A stretch of 53,348 nucleotides of DNA from Bradyrhizobium macuxiense (GCF_001542415.1 NZ_LNCU01000011.1:70137-123484); one strand, 5' to 3'; positions 27,006-35,617 are shown, counted from the first letter of the stretch. The notes: a model not told the origin generated them from the letters alone. A program made the numbers and translations.

Positions 27006-27067
27006 GAGGCGACGAGGGACATTTGACGTCCTTCGGGAGCGTCTGGTCCGAGCCCGTCGGCAAACGG

Positions 27068-27418
27068 CTAGTTGATATCCGCGAGCTTGTGCAGCGTCGC
27101 GCCGAAGATCAGGCTTGCCTTGCCGACCAGCGCGGTTCCGCTCATCGTGCCGCGGGTGTCGGTGAAGGTGCCGGAGACGCCGATGCCGACTGGGGCCGGG
27201 CCGCCGAACAGCGGATTGTCGGTCTCGCGTGGCGTGGTGTGGCGCTGCACCAAAACCTCGCCCTTGAAGGCGTCGCCCTTCACCGTGTAGCTGCCGGTAT
27301 AGTAGAGGAACGCGTCGCCGCCCAGAATCTGGCCGTCGCAGAAAAGAATCACACCGCTGCCCTTGCCGACGCGCCCGTCCAGCAGAGTGACGTGGATTGA
27401 ATACAGCCCGTTCTTCAT
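27068..27418 (-). CDS. GrlR-like small regulatory protein
   Basis: A 116-residue beta-barrel-type protein starting MKNGLYSIHVTLLDGRVGKG and continuing SGVILFCDGQILGGDAFLYY. This N-terminus is that of the GrlR family, first known as a negative regulator of type III secretion in enteropathogenic E. coli. Copies in rhizobia are often far from secretion genes and their role is unknown. The ORF is convergent with the gluconolactonase gene. The ATG at 27418 is supported by homology of its first residues rather than a strong ribosome site. Confidence 0.75.
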   Translation of the reverse strand: MKNGLYSIHVTLLDGRVGKGSGVILFCDGQILGGDAFLYYTGSYTVKGDAFKGEVLVQRHTTPRETDNPLFGGPAPVGIGVSGTFTDTRGTMSGTALVGKASLIFGATLHKLADIN

Positions 27419-27653
27419 GACGTCCCGCTTGCCGGCCCCGCGCCCACGGAAGCCAGTTGGTTTTTTATGCCAAAGCGCGCAACCTCGTGCAACGCGGCAG
27501 GTTGATTCCGGGACGTCCGGAGTTGGTACGAACCCTCGGTTCCTGCCAGCCGGTGTGACGGCGCGATGACAGCGGACCGTACGCGCGAATCATATTGGCC
27601 CGCGAAATGCATGGCTCTGGTTGCACTGGCCGGTAGTGCTGGAGCATACATAC

Positions 27654-28091
27654 ATGACAGACTGGATTGAAGCCGGCGGCCGTTTGGCGCGCCCGCGCAG
27701 CGACCCTGGAAGTTGGGCCCGTCTCCGTGCGAGCCGTGCCACAACGTCACTGTGCCTTGGCCTTGTGTTCCTGTTGGTGGCCGCTGCACATGTTGCGCAG
27801 GCGCGCGATCCCGATGGCCGCTATGCCAATTCGCCGCTCAAACAATGGTTTGATGGTTTGCGCAGCGGGAAGGGGCCATGCTGCTCGGATGCCGACGGCA
27901 CCGCCGTCAGCGACGTCGATTGGGAGTCCAAGGACGGACATTATCGTGTTCGTCTCGACGGCGAATGGATCGACGTGCCGGACGAGGCCGTGATCACCGA
28001 GCCCAACCGCGCCGGCCGCGCCATGGTCTGGCCGATCCGCAGCTACATGGGCATCACGATCCGCTGCTTCATGCCCGGTAGCATGACGTAG
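27654..28091 (+). CDS. Secreted or membrane-anchored conserved rhizobial protein
   Basis: A 145-residue protein with a hydrophobic segment near residues 31-46 (TTSLCLGLVFLLVAAAHVAQ) that may be a signal anchor. It has a conserved-looking core, SPLKQWFDGLRSGKGPCCSD, then GTAVSDVDWESKDGHYRVRL and VWPIRSYMGITIRCFMPG. The family is common in Rhizobiales as I remember; its function is unknown. The two adjacent cysteines (CC) and a late one suggest disulphides. GGAGC lies before the ATG at 27654. Confidence 0.7.
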   Translation: MTDWIEAGGRLARPRSDPGSWARLRASRATTSLCLGLVFLLVAAAHVAQARDPDGRYANSPLKQWFDGLRSGKGPCCSDADGTAVSDVDWESKDGHYRVRLDGEWIDVPDEAVITEPNRAGRAMVWPIRSYMGITIRCFMPGSMT

Positions 28092-28136
28092 CGGTCGCGA
28101 GATCCGGACCACGTCGACGAGCGCCTGTCGTCGCGC

Positions 28137-28520
28137 TTACGTGTATTTTTTGTCGCGCTCGAGCAGCTCGATCGAGATGCCTTGCGGGCCGCGGATGAAG
28201 CAGATGCGGACGCCGGGGCGGATCGTGGTCGGCTCCTTCGTGAACTCGACGCCCTTGGCCTTGATCTCGGCGGCGACCGCGTCAATGTCCTTCACCGTGA
28301 GCCCAAAATGGTCGAGCCCCTGATAGGGCGTTACCGGCGGAGCGTTGACGCCATCGCCTGGAGCCACCTCCGCGATGAACACCCTGGCGCCGCCGAGTTG
28401 AACGTCGATGCGGCCGGGTCCGCGGATGATCTCGGCCCCGAGGATGTCGCGAAGCCAGGTGGCGGTCGCCTCGGGATCCGGACTGCGCAGGTGGACATGG
28501 TCCCAGGTCACGGTCGGCAT
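28137..28520 (-). CDS. VOC/glyoxalase-superfamily protein
   Basis: A 127-residue protein of the vicinal-oxygen-chelate fold. It opens MPTVTWDHVHLRSPDPEATA with the first metal histidine and has the second repeat at GLDHFGLTVKDIDAVAAEIK. The closing strand, ICFIRGPQGISIELLER, provides the second acidic ligand. Members include glyoxalase I, methylmalonyl-CoA epimerase and ring-cleavage enzymes; the exact reaction is open. AAGGAG, seven bases before the ATG, fixes the start. Confidence 0.85.
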   Translation of the reverse strand: MPTVTWDHVHLRSPDPEATATWLRDILGAEIIRGPGRIDVQLGGARVFIAEVAPGDGVNAPPVTPYQGLDHFGLTVKDIDAVAAEIKAKGVEFTKEPTTIRPGVRICFIRGPQGISIELLERDKKYT

Positions 28521-28782
28521 CGCGATCTCCTTATTGGTTGTTGTCGCGCCGTGTGTACCGCGGGCGCTGTTTCTGAAGCGGCGCAAATCTAGCGGCCGGT
28601 CGCGGGCAATTCCATCCTCGTGCGCGGCTTGCCTGCTAGGTTTGCCGCAATACTGCCGCCCTGAAATGAAACCATTTCGGATATCCGTTGTTGTCTTAGT
28701 AGTGGCGCCCTGCCGTGGTCGCCTCCGAGGCCCTGCGGCGGGGTGCTGCTTGCGGCGTTGTCGCCGGGGTGAGGGCACGAGA

Positions 28783-29445
28783 ATGCGGATCGGCTTGGCG
28801 TCGTTTCGTCATTCGTTTGCGAATGCTGGCGCCGGACGTGTCGGTGCAGTCCGCCTTTGCGCGAGCGTAGCGCTGCCGCTGATTGTCGTCGCCGGGGTCG
28901 CCGCATGGCTGATGCTGCCCGAGCCGAGCGACGCCGGAGGCAAGGACGACTGGCCGGCATACTCCTCACTCGTCCTCCCGACGCAAAATGTATCTACCCA
29001 GACGCAATCGGATCAGGGGACTTTAAAGGACGTACCCTCTCCGCCGGTGGCGGCCGCGCCGGCCACCGAGCCCGCGACCGTCGGGGTGGCCACTCCGCCG
29101 CAGGCAACGCTCGAGGCCGAGCCCAAGCCCACCGAGCCGACGACCGAGAAATCGCCGCTCGACGGGCTACGCATCTCCTCGCAATTCTTCCAACGCGGCG
29201 GGCTCGGGTCAAAAGCGCTCGTCACCCTGACGCTGCGCAATAGAAATGATTTCGCGGTAAAGGACGTCGAGATCGACTGCGACTTCATCCGCGATGACGG
29301 CAGTCACGTGACCGACCTCAGGCGCGCGATCCCCGGCATCATCGCCATGAAGAGCCGCAAGACCTATCCCCACATGTTGATCGGGTTCGTAAATATTAAC
29401 GCGAGCAAGGCCAAATGCGCAGTGGTGACCGCGAGCCGCCTCTGA
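28783..29445 (+). CDS. Single-TM envelope protein with C-terminal conserved domain
   Basis: A 220-residue protein with one transmembrane helix (about 24-45, VRLCASVALPLIVVAGVAAW), a Pro/Ala/Thr/Glu-rich linker (about 85-125), and a compact C-terminal domain beginning LDGLRISSQFFQRGGLGSKA. The end, AGFVNINASKAKCAVV-like in style, includes a cysteine pair across CDFI and KCAVV. The C-domain resembles a small beta-sandwich for protein contact. No name is known to me. It starts after GAGGGC. Confidence 0.7.
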   Translation: MRIGLASFRHSFANAGAGRVGAVRLCASVALPLIVVAGVAAWLMLPEPSDAGGKDDWPAYSSLVLPTQNVSTQTQSDQGTLKDVPSPPVAAAPATEPATVGVATPPQATLEAEPKPTEPTTEKSPLDGLRISSQFFQRGGLGSKALVTLTLRNRNDFAVKDVEIDCDFIRDDGSHVTDLRRAIPGIIAMKSRKTYPHMLIGFVNINASKAKCAVVTASRL

Positions 29446-29659
29446 CCGCTTCATCCCGAAAAAGTGACCGCCGAGGGTGAACCACAGGGGGCAGCGAGGA
29501 ACTAACTAATAGCTTGCCCGTTTGACCATGGCCCGGCAGCGCGGATGGCGATTTTGCGGGGCGATCATGCGCAAACGATGAGTTCAGCGCGCGATGACAG
29601 GAGTCGTCGTGCCTAGGCGAGATAAACCGCGCCCACGTTGCGCGGGGGGAGCTATCAAG

Positions 29660-30163
29660 ATGCCAGTGGCGCGTTACTTCCTGTTTGTCGGCGGAGCATT
29701 GCTCGCGCTGTTGTTCGTGGTGACCGCGATCGTGCCGCAGGAGGACGTGGCCGCCCTCTCGACCCTGTCGTCGCCGGGCTTCGACAGGAGCCTGGTCCGC
29801 ATCAGGTCGACCCAGAAATTGCCCGAGCGGGTGGTTTATGACACCAACCTGCCGACCATCGTTCCGGCTCAGGTGAACGCGGTCGCTGCGGCGACGCCGC
29901 CGATCACGTCGCCGGGTTCGCGGGTTCGCGATACCTTCGCCCAGTTCGTTCCGCCGGAAGGCAAGGGCGACGCGAAGGCCGATGCCAAGACCGCGCCGGT
30001 GGTGGCGGAAGCAAAGCCGGCGCCCAAGAAGCGCCGGATCGCAAGGGCCCGCCCGCCGACCCATTTGCAGCCGATGCGCATGGCGCAGCCGGGTATGTTC
30101 CAGCCGTTCCGCATGGCCCAGCAGCAGCAGCGCGGTTTCTTCGGCGGCTTCGGCACTTGGTAG
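29660..30163 (+). CDS. Single-TM basic, proline-rich protein
   Basis: A 167-residue protein. One N-terminal transmembrane helix (about 6-24) is followed by VAALSTLSSPGFDRSLVRIR, a lysine/alanine/proline-rich linker (about 108-135, KPAPKKRRIARARPP), and a Met/Gln/Phe-rich end with GGFGTW. It resembles many unnamed Bradyrhizobium inner-membrane proteins whose linker spans the envelope. GGGGAG sits about ten bases before the ATG at 29660. Function unknown. Confidence 0.65.
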   Translation: MPVARYFLFVGGALLALLFVVTAIVPQEDVAALSTLSSPGFDRSLVRIRSTQKLPERVVYDTNLPTIVPAQVNAVAAATPPITSPGSRVRDTFAQFVPPEGKGDAKADAKTAPVVAEAKPAPKKRRIARARPPTHLQPMRMAQPGMFQPFRMAQQQQRGFFGGFGTW

Positions 30164-30290
30164 CCCAGCCCGTATAATCGACGTCGGCGCTCGGCCGCTG
30201 CTTCTGGCGGCCGTGGCGCGTAATCGCGTCATCAACCCGACAATTGGCCTCGAGCTCGAGCCATCGCCGCTTCGGTAGCGGCGAGGGCGA

Positions 30291-30692
30291 TTAGCGGGGC
30301 AGCCGCGGGATCTTGTCGGCGAAGCCGTTGTAGCAGGCCAGACGCTCGTCCTCTTCCTTCGAGAAGCGGCACTCATTCACGGCCTTGGCGGCGGGGGCCT
30401 TCGGCTTCGGCTGCGGCTTGAAGATCTCGTCGTAGCAATTCAGCCGGTCCTTGGTGCCGTCGTCGATGTCCTGGCAGGCCTGCAGCTTCTGTGCGACCGA
30501 CTGCGGCTTGCCGGGGGCGGTCTTTTCGCCCTTCCTGGCGGCCGACTTCTTGCCGACCTGGACCAGCGGCTTGTCGCCGACCATCGGCGGCTGCGCGGCG
30601 GCCGGTTTGGCGTCGGCGGGCGGCGGGGTGGTACCCTGGGCGAGCGCGGCAGCCGGGTACAGGAGCGCCAGCGCGAGGATGATGTGTCTCAT
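30291..30692 (-). CDS. Secreted cysteine-containing small protein
   Basis: A 133-residue protein with a signal peptide (residues 1-19, MRHIILALALLYPAAALAQ). The mature part has a Pro/Lys-rich region and two short similar motifs, LQACQDIDDGTKDRLNCYDE and CRFSKEEDERLACYNGFAD. This pair of C-x(n)-R-L-x-C-Y units looks like an internal repeat, probably a disulphide-bonded alpha-helical module (the DUF-type type VI-associated TssA-like CYD motif is an alternative). It is convergent with 29660-30163. ATG 30692 begins the signal peptide. Confidence 0.75.
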   Translation of the reverse strand: MRHIILALALLYPAAALAQGTTPPPADAKPAAAQPPMVGDKPLVQVGKKSAARKGEKTAPGKPQSVAQKLQACQDIDDGTKDRLNCYDEIFKPQPKPKAPAAKAVNECRFSKEEDERLACYNGFADKIPRLPR

Positions 30693-30984
30693 GTCCAAAA
30701 TGTCCGAAATGACGTGATGACCGGAGGAGGGCGCCCGCGATCGGAAAAGCCGGGCGGGTAGCGTGACTTATCGCAAGTTCCATACAAATCCTACCCCCGA
30801 CGTGACCCTCCGGGTTGGCTTCCAGGGGAATACCGGGGCCGGCGGCCGCGGCCCATTCGCGCGCCGACGGCGGGGTCAGCCTCGCTTTTTGGGAGCCGTG
30901 GCTTGTGACGGCCGAGCCATTGCCTCGACGGGGTGGGCTGGATATAAGCCCGCTATCTGCGCGACTGGCGCTTGGATGGATGAC

Positions 30985-31044
30985 CATCGGGGAGCGCAGA
31001 GGCTGAACGCCGCGCGCCTGGGCACCACTTCGAACGGAGGTGCC
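30985..31044 (+). promoter_or_regulatory. Structured leader sequestering the folD ribosome site
   Basis: GGCACC (31021-31026) can pair with GGTGCC (31039-31044), the bases immediately before the ATG of folD; the GGAGG at 31036-31040 overlaps this stem. Upstream, GCGC-AGA-GGC can pair with GCC-GCGC around a TGAAC loop (about 30993-31014). The layout suggests translational control, possibly a folate-sensing switch of the alphaproteobacterial THF-II (folE motif) kind. The pairing is seen; the ligand is inference. The rest of 30693-30984 shows no gene. Confidence 0.45.
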
Positions 31045-31908
31045 ATGACGGCGAACATTCTCGACGGGCACATGCATGCCCGGATTCTCATCGACAGCAT
31101 AGCAGACGAACTCGACCAGCTGCCCCGCGTGCCGGGGCTCGCCGTGGTCCTGGTTGGCGACGATCCCGCCAGCCAGATTTACGTCCAAAGCAAGATCAGG
31201 ATGGCCGAAAGGCTTGGCTTGCGCGGCGAGGTCGAATTCCTGTCGCACGATGCCAGCGAGGCCGATCTGCTCGGCGTGATCGATGCGCTCAACGCACGCG
31301 ACGACATCGACGGCATCCTCGTTCAATTGCCGTTGCCGGCGCATATCGACACCCTGCGCATCATGGCCGCGGTCGATCCATGCAAGGATGTCGACGGCCT
31401 GCACGCGCTGAATGCGGGCCGCCTGTTTCACGGCGACGACGCGCTGGTGCCGTGCACGCCGCTCGGCTGCCTGCGCCTGATCAAGTCGATCCGCACCGAT
31501 CTCACCGGCTGTCATGCCGTGGTGATCGGAAGCTCCAACGTTGTCGGCAAGCCGATGGCCGCGCTGCTCCTGAAGGAGCATGCGACGGTGACGCAGACGC
31601 ACGTCCACACCCGCGGCATTAGCGACATCTGCCGTCAGGCCGATATCCTGGTCAGCGCGGTCGGCAAGGCCGGGCTCGTCCGCGGCGACTGGATCAAGCC
31701 GCAGGCCATCGTCATCGATGTCGGCACCACGCGCGTCGAGAAGCCGGAGGGCGGCTATGAGGTGCGCGGCGACGTCACCTTCGACGAAGCGGTGCGGGTT
31801 GCCTCCGCCATCACGCCGGTGCCGCGCGGCGTCGGCCCGATGACGATCGCCTGCCTGATGGAGAACACCGTCAAGGCCGCGAAGGCGAGGTCCGCGCGGC
31901 TGCAGTAA
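31045..31908 (+). CDS. folD: Bifunctional methylenetetrahydrofolate dehydrogenase/cyclohydrolase
   Basis: A 287-residue FolD of normal length. It interconverts 5,10-methylene-, methenyl- and 10-formyl-tetrahydrofolate with NADP+. Motifs in order: VVLVGDDPASQIYVQSK (catalytic Tyr and Lys), DGILVQLPLPAH, DPCKDVDGLHALNAG, PCTPLGCLRLIKS, the dinucleotide loop VVIGSSNVVGKPMAALLLK, and the C-terminal PVPRGVGPMTIACLMENT. The ATG follows GGAGG. No other folate gene is next to it, and the leader upstream can fold over its ribosome site. This may be one of two folD copies in the genome, which I cannot check. Confidence 0.95.
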   Translation: MTANILDGHMHARILIDSIADELDQLPRVPGLAVVLVGDDPASQIYVQSKIRMAERLGLRGEVEFLSHDASEADLLGVIDALNARDDIDGILVQLPLPAHIDTLRIMAAVDPCKDVDGLHALNAGRLFHGDDALVPCTPLGCLRLIKSIRTDLTGCHAVVIGSSNVVGKPMAALLLKEHATVTQTHVHTRGISDICRQADILVSAVGKAGLVRGDWIKPQAIVIDVGTTRVEKPEGGYEVRGDVTFDEAVRVASAITPVPRGVGPMTIACLMENTVKAAKARSARLQ

Positions 31909-32053
31909 CGTCGACGAAACATGCAGCGCGCGATCCACGTCGCGCGTCCGTCTCGGGATCGGTTGCCGCGTGCGACGGCAATCGATGACCTCTCAGGTAA
32001 TGGAACGCCGTCGGCATTCGTCTATCGTCGCAGCTGAAACACGGAGCTGCGCA

Positions 32054-32530
32054 ATGCTGTATGCGGAAGATCTCGCTGAGGGCCAGACATTTCAGCTCGG
32101 CGCCTACACGATCGGCGAGGCCGAGATCCTGGACTTCGCTCGCAAATATGATCCGGTGCCGATCCATGCCGACCCGATTGCAGCGGAAGCAGGCCCGTTC
32201 GGTGGTTTGATTGCCAGCGGCTTCAACACCATCGCGATCTATCAACGCCTCGTGGTGGAGGCGATCTGGACCAAGGTTGCGGGCATCGTCGGACGGAGCC
32301 TCGAGATTCGTTTGCCGCGTCCGGTGCGTCCAGCGGCCACGCTGACGGGCCAGTCAGAGATCCAGAAGATCACCATCAGGCCGGAGCGGCGCGACGCCGT
32401 CGTGATCTTCAAGACGGAACTGGTCGACGACGAGCATCGTCCCGTCCTCGTCCTGGTTCTCGATGCATTGATTCACATGCGGCCTGCGCGCGAGCCCATG
32501 CAAGCCACAACGTCGCCGTCGACGACATAG
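32054..32530 (+). CDS. MaoC-like dehydratase (single hot-dog)
   Basis: A 158-residue hot-dog protein. AGLTIGEAEIL-style opening (here YTIGEAEILDFARKYDPVPI) is followed by HADPIAAEAGPFGGLIASGF, which includes the hydratase-type D-x4-H pair and the substrate-gate glycine run. It is probably an (R)-enoyl-CoA hydratase or a thioesterase-like relative. The closing 15 residues are polar and not part of the fold. ATG 32054 is chosen as the first that gives a domain-length N-terminus. Confidence 0.8.
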   Translation: MLYAEDLAEGQTFQLGAYTIGEAEILDFARKYDPVPIHADPIAAEAGPFGGLIASGFNTIAIYQRLVVEAIWTKVAGIVGRSLEIRLPRPVRPAATLTGQSEIQKITIRPERRDAVVIFKTELVDDEHRPVLVLVLDALIHMRPAREPMQATTSPSTT

Positions 32531-32664
32531 CGCGCGGTCCGGTCGCGCGGAATTGAAGGACGCGTAGCTTCCGCGGAACCTGTGTGCGCGGAGTCATTGT
32601 GTCGCGTGCGGGAACGTTTCGATGCGGGAACGGTTCGAGAGTCCTGAGGACGCGGGCGATGGGG

Positions 32665-32702
32665 AACCAGCCAAGGCAACCAGCCAAGGAAACCAACCAA
32701 GG
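32665..32702 (+). repeat. Three 13-bp tandem repeats
   Basis: AACCAGCCAAGG occurs at 32665-32676 and 32678-32689, and AACCAACCAAGG at 32691-32702, giving a 13-bp period. The array ends 27 bases before the start of the next gene and could be a binding site or simple slippage. Confidence 0.75.
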
Positions 32703-32729
32703 CCGAAACCAAGAAAAGAGGAGCAGCGC

Positions 32730-33023
32730 ATGAAGTTAAGTTCCGCGCAGGTGAAACAAACAATGACGCAGCTGGATGCCCAGGTGCTTCCCGAGAACCA
32801 TCCGGCGGTCGCACAATTGAACAGTGTGTTCGGTGACCACACGTTCTTCGTCGACAGGAATGGCCTCAAGGTGCTCGAACCCGCCGAAGCACCAGACATG
32901 AAGGGGCAGACAGGCGAGGTCGTGAGTCTTGCCGAGTGGAGTGATCCGGAGCTCACGAGCCTGCGGCCGCACGAGCCGGAGCCGACCGGCGTGCTGATCA
33001 CCCTCGAGCCGAGCAAGCACTGA
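32730..33023 (+). CDS. Conserved small acidic protein, unknown
   Basis: A 97-residue soluble protein that begins MKLSSAQVKQTMTQLDAQVL and ends PTGVLITLEPSKH. A middle segment, NHPAVAQLNSVFGDHTFFVD, suggests a compact alpha/beta fold. AAGAGGAGC precedes the ATG. I recall similar proteins in other Bradyrhizobium genomes but no function. Three 13-bp direct repeats lie just upstream. Confidence 0.7.
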   Translation: MKLSSAQVKQTMTQLDAQVLPENHPAVAQLNSVFGDHTFFVDRNGLKVLEPAEAPDMKGQTGEVVSLAEWSDPELTSLRPHEPEPTGVLITLEPSKH

Positions 33024-33269
33024 CTGCCGCATCCGATGGCGCCGCGATCGGCTCCCTGATGAGGGTGCCGTTCGCGGGCCGATGCCTTGTCGATTCCCTT
33101 GTCGATCCCCTTGCTGATATCCTCGGCCAGCGTCAATTCGACGCGTGCCATCTGCCTCGCCGTTAGTCCCGATCGGCGCATCAACGGGTGCCGAAAGTCA
33201 CATGGCAAATCAGCGCTGCCTGCGTATGCATCGGTTCCAGATACGATGTATCGAGGCGATGAGGGGCAA

Positions 33270-33647
33270 ATGGGGAGCGTGCGGCACTGGACCTCCAACG
33301 AGGACGAGAAGCTTAAGGAACTCGCCAAGGCCGGCAAGAATGCCCTTGAGATCAGCAACGAGCTGACCCGCAGCCCCTCAGCCGTGCGCCGCCGCGCGGA
33401 AATTCTGTCGATCCTCATTGTCGCAAAGGCCTATCGGGCGCGCCCGTCGCACGTCGCCACGCATCTCGAGCGCGTGGCGATCGACGCGATCAGGAATCGC
33501 CTCCCGTTTCCCGCAGGCGTCGGGCCGAGCACTGTCGCGGGGATGCTCGAGAAGGGCTGGATCGTGCCGGAGGGAGCCGCGGGGCGAAGGTATCGCGTCA
33601 CTGACGCCGGCGTGGAGGCCGTCCGCCGCAAGATCCCGAGCAACTGA
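33270..33647 (+). CDS. Small DNA-binding-like protein (SANT/Myb-like N-terminus)
   Basis: A 125-residue protein. Residues 5-45 read RHWTSNEDEKLKELAKAGKN and then ALEISNELTRSPSAVRRRAE, a tryptophan-led three-helix pattern like SANT/Myb or sigma-like helix-turn-helix domains. The C-terminal 65 residues contain GPSTVAGMLEKGWIVPEGAA and VTDAGVEAVRRKIPSN, which looks like a small winged helix. GAGGGG lies before the ATG. A related motif occurs in the element-borne gene at 46988-47188. Function unknown; a nucleic-acid-binding role is inference. Confidence 0.7.
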   Translation: MGSVRHWTSNEDEKLKELAKAGKNALEISNELTRSPSAVRRRAEILSILIVAKAYRARPSHVATHLERVAIDAIRNRLPFPAGVGPSTVAGMLEKGWIVPEGAAGRRYRVTDAGVEAVRRKIPSN

Positions 33648-33766
33648 AGCGCAAGTTGACGGCTGTCGCGACGTGCCGCGCCCAGCCCAACGCCGTCTCT
33701 GTCACCATTGTGGCGTCGGCATCCCGCGCGGATAAAATGGGCGACATCTCTTGCAGGAGATGCGCA

Positions 33767-34169
33767 GTGGCCGGCGAACGCGATCTCAAGGCGTTGTTGC
33801 GGACGATGAAGCCCGAAATGCAGGACGGCGTTTTCGTGTTCTGCACGATTGCCGCGGGCGAGGACATGCCGGCCGCTGTCACGCCGCTGCTGACGTTTCG
33901 CGAACGGGAAGGCACGACTGATGCTGCGAGAGGAGGCCGAACGCGCCGGGCTGCGCTATTTGTTCGCCTCGCGCCTTCTCACCCTGACCGTTCACTCCTC
34001 GCTTGACGCTGTCGGCTTTCTCGCCGCGATCGAAGCTCGCCTCGCGGACGCCGCCATCAGCGTGAACGCGGTCTCGGCGTTCTATCATGATCATCTGTTG
34101 GTGCCCGAGCACCGTGCCGATGAGGCTCTCGCGCTCCTGCAAGACATGGCCGCGCAAGAGCGGGCGTGA
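33767..34169 (+). pseudogene. ACT-domain (DUF2241-like) gene with a frameshift
   Basis: From GTG 33767 (AGGAG about eight bases upstream) the frame reads ERDLKALLRTMKPEMQDGVF and LTFREREGTT. The continuing conserved part, MLREEAERAGLRYLFASRLL then HSSLDAVGFLAAIEARLADA and SVNAVSAFYHDHLLVP, lies in the next frame from 33921. Family members are single proteins of about 130 residues with both halves. The join needs a +1 shift near 33918. This is a broken gene, a sequencing error, or a programmed shift; the first two are more likely. The original role is probably an amino-acid-binding regulator. Confidence 0.75.
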
Positions 34170-34228
34170 TCAGTACGGGGCGCTCCTGCGGTTTTGGTGC
34201 GCTGGAGCGACAACACGAGCCCAGTGGC

Positions 34229-34270
34229 TTGACATTCTCTCAACCTTCTATTGAATTGAATTCAATTCAA
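34229..34270 (+). promoter_or_regulatory. Promoter with 20-bp palindromic operator before the TetR gene
   Basis: TTGACA at 34229-34234 is a good -35 box. The 20-bp perfect palindrome TTGAATTGAA/TTCAATTCAA fills 34251-34270, covering the probable -10 region (TTGAAT at 34251-34256, 16-bp spacer). The ribosome site AAGGAGG starts at its edge. The layout implies autorepression by the TetR protein encoded from 34282. Confidence 0.75.
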
Positions 34271-34281
34271 GGAGGCTCAGA

Positions 34282-34905
34282 ATGTCCGTGACCGGTGCAG
34301 GGGCACGAGAAAAGCTGGTTCGCGCGGCTGAGGCGGAGCTCATCCGGGGGCAAGGGCATCTCGAGATGCAGGCTGTCGCGAAACGTGCGCAGGTCTCGGT
34401 CGGGCTCGCCTATCATCACTTCGGATCCAAGGCGGGTCTGATCGCCGCCGTCGTCGAGGACTTCTACGTCAGCCTCGATGAGGCGGCGTTCAGCGGCGCC
34501 ACGCTGCCCTCGGAAAGCTGGGCGGCCCGCGAACGGGCACGGATCGGCGCCTATGTCGCGTTTCACTATGCGCACCCGTTTGCCCCGCTGGTCATCGGGG
34601 CGTTGAGCCGCGCGCCCGAAGTGCTCGACGTCGAGACCGCCTTCACCAACCGCCAGCTCGCCGCCGGTGCGCGCATGCTGGAGAAGGCGCAGCGTGACGG
34701 CATCGTCTCCGGCGAGATCGATCCTCATCTCACCATCGCGCTGATGATCGGCGGGATTCGCCAAGCGCTGATCGGCAGCCTGATGCGCGAGCCGAGGCCC
34801 GATCCGGAGCGACTGACGCGCGACATCTGGGCCTTCATCGCGGCCGCACTGCGCCTGAGCACGGAGGCGGACGGGGGAGCAGGCGACCGCAGCGGCAGCA
34901 CCTGA
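34282..34905 (+). CDS. TetR-family transcriptional regulator
   Basis: A 207-residue TetR regulator. The N-terminal helix-turn-helix reads [20 protein letters not shown] and [20 protein letters not shown] (about residues 25-65). The C-terminal part is the dimerising ligand-binding domain (about 75-190) with [17 protein letters not shown]. It sits behind a palindrome that overlaps its own promoter and 41 bases before fabA, so it probably represses itself and fabA, possibly sensing acyl-CoA or acyl-ACP as FabR and DesT do; the ligand is inference. Confidence 0.9.
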   Translation: MSVTGAGAREKLVRAAEAELIRGQGHLEMQAVAKRAQVSVGLAYHHFGSKAGLIAAVVEDFYVSLDEAAFSGATLPSESWAARERARIGAYVAFHYAHPFAPLVIGALSRAPEVLDVETAFTNRQLAAGARMLEKAQRDGIVSGEIDPHLTIALMIGGIRQALIGSLMREPRPDPERLTRDIWAFIAAALRLSTEADGGAGDRSGST

Positions 34906-34946
34906 CGTTCAGCAACCGATATCAGCACCCCAGCAAAGGTCTCGCC

Positions 34947-35477
34947 TTGCCCAACCCGCACGACTTTCACACGCCGCAACTTTCCTACAGCAAGCAAGAG
35001 CTGCTCAGATCAGGTGAGGGCGGCTATTTCGGCCCGGGCAATGCGCAATTGCCGGCACCGCCGATGCTGATGATGGACCGCATCACCGAGATCAGCGTCG
35101 ACGGCGGCGCCTTCGGCAAAGGCCGCATCGTCGGCGAGTTGGACATAACCCCCGGCCTCTGGTTCTTCGACTGCCACTTTTCCGGCGACCCGGTGATGCC
35201 GGGGTGCCTGGGGCTCGACGCCATGTGGCAGATGATCGGCTATTGGCTCGGCTGGTCGGGCTCGCCGGGCAGGGGCCGTGCGCTCGGTGTCGGCGAGGTG
35301 AAGTTCAGAGGGCATATCACGCCCGATATCAGACGCGTGCGCTACGAGGTCGACATGCGTCAGGTCAGGCGCGGCAGACTGGTGCTGGGAATTGCCGAAG
35401 GTCGGGTGCTTGCGGACGAGACCTGCGTCTACCTGGCCAAGGACATGAGGGTCGGCCTGATCACCCCGGCAGCCTAG
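34947..35477 (+). CDS. fabA: 3-hydroxydecanoyl-ACP dehydratase/isomerase
   Basis: A 176-residue FabA that dehydrates 3-hydroxydecanoyl-ACP and isomerises trans-2 to cis-3-decenoyl-ACP, the entry to unsaturated fatty acids. The catalytic H77 lies in [15 protein letters not shown] and D91 in [23 protein letters not shown] and [10 protein letters not shown] are further family motifs. The start is TTG at 34947, chosen from the family's N-terminal length; the AAAGGT nine bases upstream is a modest ribosome site. The usual partner fabB is not downstream; two small minus-strand frames follow instead. Confidence 0.95.
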   Translation: MPNPHDFHTPQLSYSKQELLRSGEGGYFGPGNAQLPAPPMLMMDRITEISVDGGAFGKGRIVGELDITPGLWFFDCHFSGDPVMPGCLGLDAMWQMIGYWLGWSGSPGRGRALGVGEVKFRGHITPDIRRVRYEVDMRQVRRGRLVLGIAEGRVLADETCVYLAKDMRVGLITPAA

Positions 35478-35605
35478 CGCCGCGCGATCGGTTGATGATT
35501 CAGAACCCTTTTGTGGGTTGGCGCAGGGCCGATCGTCGCCCACACCACTGCCGCGATCGCCAGGGCCGCCACGATCGCGCCGCCCAAAGGCCGGTCGTTC
35601 TTCAT
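35474..35605 (-). CDS. Microprotein candidate, single TM (43 aa)
   Basis: ATG at 35605 opens a 43-codon frame reading [20 protein letters not shown] and then [14 protein letters not shown]. One transmembrane helix (about residues 8-25) follows a short charged N-terminus. The stop codon overlaps the fabA stop by three bases on the opposite strand. No clear Shine-Dalgarno is seen. It resembles small rhizobial inner-membrane peptides. Real translation is unproven. Confidence 0.4.
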   Translation of the reverse strand: MKNDRPLGGAIVAALAIAAVVWATIGPAPTHKRVLNHQPIARR

Positions 35606-35617
35606 GCTCGAGCCCGA

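Noticed and set aside
28589..28969. 126-codon minus-strand frame upstream of the VOC gene
   Set aside because: Antisense to the start of the 28783 gene and Arg/Ser-rich; no ribosome site or motif.
30373..31938. 521-codon minus-strand open frame over folD
   Set aside because: Overlaps folD and the secreted small protein; it is the antisense of confirmed genes with no family motif.
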